Source of the DNA: an uncultured Xanthobacteraceae bacterium
Lineage (GTDB): Bacteria > Pseudomonadota > Alphaproteobacteria > Rhizobiales > Xanthobacteraceae
Reading direction: 5' to 3'
DNA length: 10,838 bases
Assembly (NCBI GenBank): GCA_955652925.1
Contig: CATPCO010000601.1
Span: 1 to 10,838, forward strand
Shown here: positions 5,760-10,838 of the stretch, piece after piece
Numbering within the stretch: position 1 is the stretch's first letter
Layout of the letters: every line of letters begins with the position of its first letter
The notes under the pieces: model-generated
Databases searched by the model: none
What the model saw: the letters and a program-made list of their open reading frames with translations, nothing else
Told to the model about the DNA's origin: nothing
Translations under genes and position numbers: made by a program

Positions 5760-6791
5760 ATGGCCGTTGCCAGCAACAAACCAGCGGCTGAACCTGCCTC
5801 CGCGCGAAGGACGGCAGATCAGGCGGCACCTGATTTCAACCCGGAGCAGGAGCTGCGGGCCTATCGGCAAATGCTGCTCATCCGACGTTTCGAGGAGAAA
5901 GCCGGACAGCTCTATGGCATGGGACTGATCGGGGGTTTTTGCCACCTCTATATCGGTCAGGAGGCGGTCGTCATTGGAATGCAAATGGCGATCAAGAGCG
6001 GCGACGAGGTCATCACTGGCTATCGCGACCACGGTCACATGCTCGCCTGCGGCATGGATCCCAAGGGGGTCATGGCGGAACTCACCGGCCGCCGCCACGG
6101 CTATTCCAAGGGCAAGGGCGGCTCCATGCACATGTTCTCCGTCGAGAAAGGCTTCTACGGCGGCCACGGCATCGTGGCAGCGCCCGTGCCGTTGGGAACG
6201 GGCCTCGCATTTGCCAATCGCTATCGCGGCAACGACAACGTCTCGCTCACATATCTGGGCGATGGCGCGGTCAATCAGGGGCAGGTGTATGAGAGCTTCA
6301 ACATGGCCAAGCTCTGGAAGCTGCCAGTCGTCTATATCATCGAAAACAATCAGTACGGGATGGGGACCTCCGTTGTGCGTGCCTCAGCCACCACGGATCT
6401 CTACAAGCGCGGAGCATCCTTCGACATCCCGGGTGAGCGGGTCGACGGCATGGATGTGCGCGCGGTCAAAGCTGCCGGCGACAAGGCGGTAGAGTGGTGC
6501 CGAAGCGGGAAGGGGCCCATGATCCTCGAAATGCTCACCTATCGTTACCGAGGTCATTCCATGTCCGATCCCGCGAAATACCGCAGCAAGGAGGAGGTCG
6601 ATAAAATGCGCACCGAGCACGACCCGATCGAGCAGGTGCGCAGCCGCGCGCTTAAGAAGGGCTTTGCGAACGAAGACAGATTGAAAAAGCTCGATGCCGA
6701 AGTGCGCGCAATCATCAACGAAGCGGCCGAGTTCGCCACCAACGATGCGGAGCCGGATCCCTCCGATCTGTTCACGGACATCTACAAGTAA
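5760..6791 (+). CDS. pdhA: Pyruvate dehydrogenase E1 component, alpha subunit
   Basis: With PdhB it forms the thiamine diphosphate-dependent E1 that decarboxylates pyruvate and transfers the acetyl group to lipoyl-lysine, the first step of pyruvate to acetyl-CoA. The 343 residues fit the alphaproteobacterial alpha2-beta2 E1, which resembles the mitochondrial enzyme. The thiamine diphosphate motif runs from GDG (167-169) to NN (196-197). YRDHGHM (88-94), GKGGSMH (118-124) and the conserved loop YRYRGHSMSDPAKYR (261-275) are present. The loop serines 267 and 269 correspond to the region phosphorylated in mitochondrial E1, but no kinase gene is visible here. ATG 5760 has an excellent Shine-Dalgarno sequence, GAGGA at 5751-5755. 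An in-frame extension back to 5628 lacks homology and is rejected. A candidate operator lies just upstream, and pdhB follows after 35 bases. Confidence 0.97.
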   Translation: MAVASNKPAAEPASARRTADQAAPDFNPEQELRAYRQMLLIRRFEEKAGQLYGMGLIGGFCHLYIGQEAVVIGMQMAIKSGDEVITGYRDHGHMLACGMDPKGVMAELTGRRHGYSKGKGGSMHMFSVEKGFYGGHGIVAAPVPLGTGLAFANRYRGNDNVSLTYLGDGAVNQGQVYESFNMAKLWKLPVVYIIENNQYGMGTSVVRASATTDLYKRGASFDIPGERVDGMDVRAVKAAGDKAVEWCRSGKGPMILEMLTYRYRGHSMSDPAKYRSKEEVDKMRTEHDPIEQVRSRALKKGFANEDRLKKLDAEVRAIINEAAEFATNDAEPDPSDLFTDIYK

Positions 6792-6826
6792 CGCATTTCT
6801 GTACGGGGACGACGCGAAAACTTCAC

Positions 6827-8242
6827 ATGCCTATTCAAGTGCTCATGCCTGCGCTGTCGCCTACGATGGAAAAGGGCAATCTTGCCAAATGGCTCAAGAA
6901 GGAGGGAGAGGCCGTCAAATCCGGTGACGTGATCGCCGAGATCGAAACCGACAAGGCCACCATGGAGGTCGAAGCCGTCGACGAGGGCACCTTGGGAAAA
7001 ATCCTCGTGCCGGAAGGCACCAATGATGTGGCCGTCAACACCCCGATTGCCATGATCCTGGCGGAAGGCGAGGACGCTGCCTCGCTCAAGGATGGGGCGG
7101 CGCCGGCCCGGGCGCAGAAAGCCGCGGAATCGGCGCCTGCGGCAACAAACCAGAAAGCCGCACCGCAAGCCGCTCGCGCTCCTACTCCACCCAAACCAAC
7201 AGGCGCGGCCTCTTCTGCCGCGGCGGCACCGGCGGAGCCCGATGTCCCCGCGGGGACGGAACTGGTGACCATGACCGTGCGCGAAGCGCTGCGCGATGCC
7301 ATGGCGGAGGAGATGCGGCGCGACAAGGATGTCTTTGTGATGGGAGAGGAGGTGGCCGAGTATCAAGGCGCCTACAAGGTGACGCAAGGCTTGTTGCAGG
7401 AATTCGGGGCCATGCGGGTAATCGATACGCCGATCACCGAGCACGCTTTTGCGGGCCTCGGCGTCGGCGCGGCGTTTGCTGGCCTTAAGCCGATCGTCGA
7501 GTTCATGACCTTCAACTTTGCGATGCAGGCCATGGACCAGCTCATCAATTCGGCGGCCAAGACGCGCTACATGTCCGGCGGCCAGATGACCGTCTCCATT
7601 GTATTGCGCGGGCCTAATGGACCGGCCGCACGCGTGGCTGCGCAGCACAGTCAGGATTATTCCTCGTGGTACTCACATATTCCGGGGCTCAAAGTCATTG
7701 CTCCCTACAGCGCCGCCGATGCCAAAGGACTGCTCAAATCTGCCATCCGGGATCCCAATCCAGTCATCTTTCTCGAGAACGAAATCCTGTACGGGCAGAG
7801 CTTTGCGGTTCCCAAGCTCGACGACTACGTCGTGCCGATCGGCAAGGCTAAGATCGCCCGGCCGGGCACTGATGTAACCATCGTATCGTGGTCGATGGGC
7901 ATGACTTACGCACTCAAGGCAGCCGAGGAGCTCGCGAAGGAGCAGATAGAGGCCGAGGTCATCGATCTGCGCACGCTTAAGCCAATGGACATCGAAACCG
8001 TCATCGAGTCGGTGAAGAAGACCGGCCGCATTGTCACGGTCGAAGAGGGGTGGCGCCAATCCGGCGTAGGCGCTGAGATTGCAGCGAGCATCAATGAACA
8101 GGCCTTTGACTGGCTCGATGCACCGGTTACGCGCGTCACCGGAAAGGACGTGCCGATGCCCTATGCGGCAAACCTGGAAAAACTTGCTCTACCTTCAGTT
8201 GCCGAAGTGGTCGAAGCCGCAAAAGCGGTTTCCTATCGCTAA
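6827..8242 (+). CDS. pdhB: Pyruvate dehydrogenase E1 component, beta subunit with N-terminal lipoyl domain
   Basis: Partner of PdhA in the E1 of the pyruvate dehydrogenase complex. The 471 residues are about 140 longer than a plain E1 beta because of an N-terminal biotinyl/lipoyl domain (about 1-80) with the lipoylation site EIETDKATM (Lys43). A mobile Ala/Pro-rich linker (about 84-142) follows, then the transketolase-type E1 beta domain from about 145. That domain shows MGEEVAEYQGAYKVT (172-186), ITEHAFAG (203-210), and AAQHSQDYSSWYSHIPGLK (271-289), whose His is in the active-site region. This lipoyl-E1-beta arrangement is characteristic of alphaproteobacteria. The lipoyl domain is about 75% identical (60 of 80, counted by hand) to that of PdhC. 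ATG 6827 starts at the conserved MPIQVLMPALSPTM; its ribosome site is weak. Confidence 0.97.
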   Translation: MPIQVLMPALSPTMEKGNLAKWLKKEGEAVKSGDVIAEIETDKATMEVEAVDEGTLGKILVPEGTNDVAVNTPIAMILAEGEDAASLKDGAAPARAQKAAESAPAATNQKAAPQAARAPTPPKPTGAASSAAAAPAEPDVPAGTELVTMTVREALRDAMAEEMRRDKDVFVMGEEVAEYQGAYKVTQGLLQEFGAMRVIDTPITEHAFAGLGVGAAFAGLKPIVEFMTFNFAMQAMDQLINSAAKTRYMSGGQMTVSIVLRGPNGPAARVAAQHSQDYSSWYSHIPGLKVIAPYSAADAKGLLKSAIRDPNPVIFLENEILYGQSFAVPKLDDYVVPIGKAKIARPGTDVTIVSWSMGMTYALKAAEELAKEQIEAEVIDLRTLKPMDIETVIESVKKTGRIVTVEEGWRQSGVGAEIAASINEQAFDWLDAPVTRVTGKDVPMPYAANLEKLALPSVAEVVEAAKAVSYR

Positions 8243-8286
8243 CGCAGCCGCAAACCCAATCTTCGCCGCCGTCCAGCGAGGAGCTC

Positions 8287-8577
8287 ATGCCGACATTCGA
8301 TCCGCTCAACGTTCCGCCCAGCGCGCTGGAGCACGGCGGGGTAGAGGTGCTGCGCGCAGCCATCGTTGAGGGTGGGCTGCACGTCTCGCTGCGGCGCGCA
8401 TTCGACGACCCACAAGCCTGGGGCATGCTGATTGCCGATGTTGCGCGCCACGCGGCGCGTATTTTTGCAAAGGAGACAAAGCTCACCGAAGAGGACGCGC
8501 TCGAGCGGATCCGTTCGATGTTCGACGCAGAGATGGATGCGCCGACCGATCCCGGATCCACCAGCGCGATCAGCTAA
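8287..8577 (+). CDS. DUF5076 domain-containing protein, within the pdh cluster
   Basis: A 96-residue, probably soluble protein (MPTFDPLNVPPSALEHGGVE...). It has no signal peptide, membrane segment or cysteine. The sequence GGVEVLRAAIVEGGLHVSLRRAFDDPQAWGMLIADVARHA resembles the DUF5076 family that I associate with the pdhB-pdhC interval in Bradyrhizobium-like genomes. The function is unknown to me. The C-terminal half (ARIFAKETKLTEEDALERIRSMFDAEMD) is predicted helical and acidic. ATG 8287 has a good Shine-Dalgarno sequence (AGGAG, 8279-8283). It follows pdhB by 44 bases and precedes pdhC by 15, so it is almost certainly translated with the complex. A role in assembly, regulation or lipoylation of the complex is only a guess from position. 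Confidence 0.85.
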   Translation: MPTFDPLNVPPSALEHGGVEVLRAAIVEGGLHVSLRRAFDDPQAWGMLIADVARHAARIFAKETKLTEEDALERIRSMFDAEMDAPTDPGSTSAIS

Positions 8578-8592
8578 CGAGCCGGGTGTCTG

Positions 8593-9996
8593 ATGGCGGT
8601 GAACATTCTCATGCCGGCGCTGTCGCCCACCATGGAAAAGGGCAACCTCGCAAAATGGCTCAAGCAGGAGGGCGAGAAGGTCAAACCAGGCGACGTGATC
8701 GCGGAGATCGAAACCGACAAAGCGACCATGGAATACGAGGCGATCGATGAGGGCACGCTCGCAAAGATCGTCGTTCCCGAAGGCACGCAGGACGTGCCGA
8801 TCAATGCGCTCATTGCCGTGCTCGCGGAAGAAGGGGAGGATGTAGGCGCCGCGGCGGCCGCGGCCGGGAAGGCAGGAACCTCGAAACCAGCGGCGTCGGC
8901 AAAGCAAGTGCCAGCCCAGCCAAGCGCGCAACGAACGCCAAGCCAGCCGGCACAAACAATTGGCGCAGCCCAACAACAGAGCCCGGCGCGAGTTCCCCAA
9001 CCTGCTGCTCCCCAGCGCAAGGAGGACGCCGGAGCGGAACGTGGCGTCCAGGCCCATCGAATCTTTTCCTCGCCACTTGCTCGGCGTCTCGCCAAGCAAG
9101 CCGGCATCGACCTTGCGCGCATTCAAGGCTCAGGGCCGCACGGGCGCATCATTGCACGCGACATCGCAGCCGCAAAGGAGGGCAGGGGGCTCGTGACCGC
9201 GGCTCCGGCTGCCGCGCCAGCGGCCGCTGCGCCTTTCCCGATTGCGGTTACCGCACCCTCAGACGACAAGATCCGCGCACTGTTCGAGCCGGGAAGCTAC
9301 GACGTCGTTCCCCACGACAACATTCGCAGGGTGATCGCACGTCGCCTGGTCGAAGCCAAGCTCACCATCCCGCATTTCTATCTCACGCTTGAGTGCAACA
9401 TCGGAAAGCTTCTCTCCGCGCGCGAGGAGATCAACGCCGCCGCTCCGAAGGACAAGGAAGGCAGGCCCGTCTACAAGATCTCGGTGAACGATTTCGTCAT
9501 CAAGGCGCTCGCGCTCGCGCTCCAGCGCGTGCCTGACGCGAACGTCACCTGGACCGAGGGCGCGATGCTCAGGCACAAGCACTCCGATATCGGCGTTGCG
9601 GTGTCGATCCCCGGCGGTTTGATTACGCCCGTTGTTCGCCATGCCGAGACAAAGCCGCTTTCCATCATATCGAACGAGATGAAGGACTTTGCCGCCCGCG
9701 CGCGCGTGCGAAGGCTCAAGCCAGAGGAATATCAGGGCGGTACCAGCGCGGTCTCCAATCTCGGCATGTATGGCATCAAGGAGTTTGCCGCCGTGATCAA
9801 TCCGCCGCATGCAACCATCCTGGCGGTGGGGGCGGGGGAGGAGCGCCCTGTCGTTCGGGATGGCAAGATTGAAGCACAATGGATGATGTCAACGACACTA
9901 TCGACCGATCATCGCGCCGTTGACGGTGCGCTCGGTGCGCAACTGCTCGGTGCCTGCAAGGCGCTCATCGAAAATCCCGTGCTGATGGTGGTTTGA
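8593..9996 (+). CDS. pdhC: Dihydrolipoamide acetyltransferase, E2 of the pyruvate dehydrogenase complex
   Basis: Core of the pyruvate dehydrogenase complex: takes the acetyl group on its lipoyl-lysine and passes it to CoA. The 467 residues contain one lipoyl domain (1-80, Lys43 in EIETDKATM) and an Ala/Pro/Gln-rich linker (about 85-150). The peripheral-subunit-binding domain follows at about 156-193 (IFSSPLARRLAKQAGIDL, GSGPHGRIIARDI). A second Ala/Pro linker (about 201-222) leads to the catalytic acyltransferase domain from about 225. The active-site motif DHRAVDG contains His440 and Asp444. It ends ALIENPVLMVV, close to the family's usual C-terminus. A single lipoyl domain here is complemented by the extra one on PdhB. 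ATG 8593 matches the conserved N-terminus. The linkers explain the low-complexity DNA around 8850-9010 and 9200-9240. Confidence 0.97.
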   Translation: MAVNILMPALSPTMEKGNLAKWLKQEGEKVKPGDVIAEIETDKATMEYEAIDEGTLAKIVVPEGTQDVPINALIAVLAEEGEDVGAAAAAAGKAGTSKPAASAKQVPAQPSAQRTPSQPAQTIGAAQQQSPARVPQPAAPQRKEDAGAERGVQAHRIFSSPLARRLAKQAGIDLARIQGSGPHGRIIARDIAAAKEGRGLVTAAPAAAPAAAAPFPIAVTAPSDDKIRALFEPGSYDVVPHDNIRRVIARRLVEAKLTIPHFYLTLECNIGKLLSAREEINAAAPKDKEGRPVYKISVNDFVIKALALALQRVPDANVTWTEGAMLRHKHSDIGVAVSIPGGLITPVVRHAETKPLSIISNEMKDFAARARVRRLKPEEYQGGTSAVSNLGMYGIKEFAAVINPPHATILAVGAGEERPVVRDGKIEAQWMMSTTLSTDHRAVDGALGAQLLGACKALIENPVLMVV

Positions 9997-10034
9997 GCAC
10001 TGAGAACTCATATATCTTTGGTCGAGAGGTTGCG

Positions 10035-10319
10035 ATGCCCGAGCCGACTCATGCCGTGCTTCCTATCCTGCGGCGGATACAGGGTGATGTCGCGCCGGCC
10101 CGGCGAGAACTCGGGCGTAAGATCGACAAGAACTCGGAAACACTCGCGCACCATACCGAAAGATTGGACTCGATCGAGGGGTATCTTACTTACGAACTCG
10201 GACTGAGCACGCGCGCCAGGGCTGACATTCAGGCCATTCAAGCAGAGATGAAAACCATGAAAAAGCGTCTTACAGCCCTGGAGCGCTCCTCACCTAAACG
10301 TCGGCCGAGCCGTAAATAA
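10035..10319 (+). CDS. Small coiled-coil hypothetical protein between pdhC and lpdA
   Basis: A 94-residue basic protein starting MPEPTHAVLPILRRIQGDV. I know no function. It has no signal peptide or membrane segment. Residues of about 23-85 are strongly helical with heptad-like hydrophobic spacing (RKIDKNSETLAHHTERLDSI, then IQAIQAEMKTMKKRLTALE), suggesting a coiled coil, and the C-terminus is very basic (SPKRRPSRK). It resembles a loose class of short Hyphomicrobiales proteins that begin MxEPT and carry heptad repeats, but I cannot name a family. ATG 10035 has a clear Shine-Dalgarno sequence (GAGAGG, 10024-10029). An in-frame TTG at 9993 overlaps the pdhC stop and is less likely. The gene sits 38 bases after pdhC and 10 before lpdA, so it is transcribed with them. 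A structural link to the complex is possible but unproven. Confidence 0.7.
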   Translation: MPEPTHAVLPILRRIQGDVAPARRELGRKIDKNSETLAHHTERLDSIEGYLTYELGLSTRARADIQAIQAEMKTMKKRLTALERSSPKRRPSRK

Positions 10320-10329
10320 TTCTCTTAAA

Positions 10330-10838
10330 ATGCCCGACACGAGCTTCGACATCATCATCATCGGCTCGGGTCCGGGCGGCTATGTCACGGCCATCCGTGC
10401 GGCGCAGCTCGGTTTCAAGACCGCCATTGTCGAACGCGAATACCTCGGCGGCATCTGTCTCAACTGGGGCTGCATTCCAACCAAGGCGCTGCTGCGCTCG
10501 GCGGAAATCCTGCACTACCTCCAGCATGCGAAGGATTACGGCCTCTCCGCCGAGAAAGTCACGTACGATCCCGCAGCCGTCGTCAAACGCTCGCGCGGCG
10601 TCGCAAAACGTCTGAGCGACGGTGTCGCCTTTCTCATGAGAAAAAACAAGGTTGCCGTGATCTGGGGGGAGGCGGCGATCGATGCGCCCGGCAAGATCAC
10701 GGTCAAGGCTGGCAAGAGTGAGGGGCCAAAAGGCGCGCTCGGTCCCGGCAAGTACCAGGCCCAGCACATCATCATCGCAACGGGGGCGCGTCCGCGCGTG
10801 CTTGCCGGCAGCGAGCCCGATCAGAAGCTGGTGTGGAC
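10330..10838 (+). CDS. lpdA: Dihydrolipoamide dehydrogenase (E3), 5' part, truncated by the window end
   Basis: Reoxidises the dihydrolipoyl groups of the complex and passes electrons through FAD and a disulfide to NAD+. The first 169 residues are present, and the frame runs open to the last base. Visible are the FAD-binding Rossmann motif IIIIGSGPGGYVTAIRAAQLG (8-28) and the E at the end of strand 2 (AIVERE). The redox disulfide Cys43/Cys48 lies in GGICLNWGCIPTKALLRSAE, and IIIATGARPR lies near 147-156. An Ala/Gly/Lys-rich insert before that motif (about 126-142) is usual in the alphaproteobacterial proteins as I remember them. ATG 10330 starts at the conserved N-terminus; the upstream sequence TCTCTTAAA gives no good ribosome site, so translation may depend on the preceding gene ten bases away. 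Confidence 0.96.
   Translation, partial: MPDTSFDIIIIGSGPGGYVTAIRAAQLGFKTAIVEREYLGGICLNWGCIPTKALLRSAEILHYLQHAKDYGLSAEKVTYDPAAVVKRSRGVAKRLSDGVAFLMRKNKVAVIWGEAAIDAPGKITVKAGKSEGPKGALGPGKYQAQHIIIATGARPRVLAGSEPDQKLVW

Noticed and set aside
6782..7648. Minus-strand open frame of 288 codons opposite pdhB
   Set aside because: Its Arg/Gly/His-rich translation is antisense to the lipoyl and linker coding DNA, with no family resemblance.
8850..9010. Low-complexity Ala/Pro/Gln coding DNA that could look like a repeat array
   Set aside because: It is the flexible interdomain linker of E2, normal for the family, with no exact tandem unit.
8239..9126. Minus-strand open frame of 295 codons opposite the DUF5076 gene and pdhC
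   Set aside because: It spans two well-supported plus-strand genes and an intergenic gap; low-complexity composition mirrors the E2 linker.
1..10838. A new mobile, defence or biosynthetic system
   Set aside because: Nearly all of the DNA is assigned to conserved core genes in a familiar alphaproteobacterial order. No transposase, integrase, tRNA-linked attachment site, CRISPR repeats or nuclease/toxin motifs were seen on either strand.

Overview
This 10.8 kb window looks like chromosomal housekeeping DNA of an alphaproteobacterium, most likely of the order Hyphomicrobiales (Rhizobiales). The reasons are the gene order secG-pyrG-kdsA-eno-ftsB-pdhA-pdhB-pdhC-lpdA, an E1-beta subunit carrying its own N-terminal lipoyl domain, a DUF5076 gene inside the pdh cluster, high GC content, and a CtrA-type box in front of the division gene. 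All assignments come from reading the protein sequences; no database search was run.

Layout. Bases 1-46 are probably the last codons of secG, followed by a perfect 12-bp hairpin. After a 207-nt spacer comes pyrG (CTP synthase, 254-1882), then a NIPSNAP-family gene (1951-2280) that overlaps kdsA (Kdo-8-phosphate synthase, 2277-3119) by four bases. A complete queF (7-cyano-7-deazaguanine reductase) lies on the minus strand at 3227-3688, convergent with kdsA and divergent from eno. The queF-eno gap (3689-3947) holds a palindrome and a GC-rich dispersed-type inverted repeat that ends about 15 nt before the eno start.

The second half is eno (enolase, 3948-5237), ftsB (5298-5615) with a perfect TTAA-N7-TTAA CtrA motif just upstream, and then the pyruvate dehydrogenase cluster. 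That cluster is pdhA (E1 alpha), pdhB (lipoyl-E1 beta), a DUF5076 gene, pdhC (E2), a small coiled-coil hypothetical gene, and the 5' part of lpdA (E3), which runs off the end. An 18-bp near-palindrome 29 bases before the pdhA start is a candidate operator.

Functionally, enolase makes phosphoenolpyruvate. KdsA uses it for lipopolysaccharide, and pyruvate kinase (not in this window) converts it to the pyruvate that the PDH complex oxidises to acetyl-CoA. PyrG supplies CTP, which is also needed to activate Kdo as CMP-Kdo. I see no phage, transposase, CRISPR array, toxin-antitoxin pair, biosynthetic cluster or new defence system. The points worth following are regulatory (the CtrA box, the palindromes, the pyrG leader) and the two poorly characterised small proteins within the pdh cluster.
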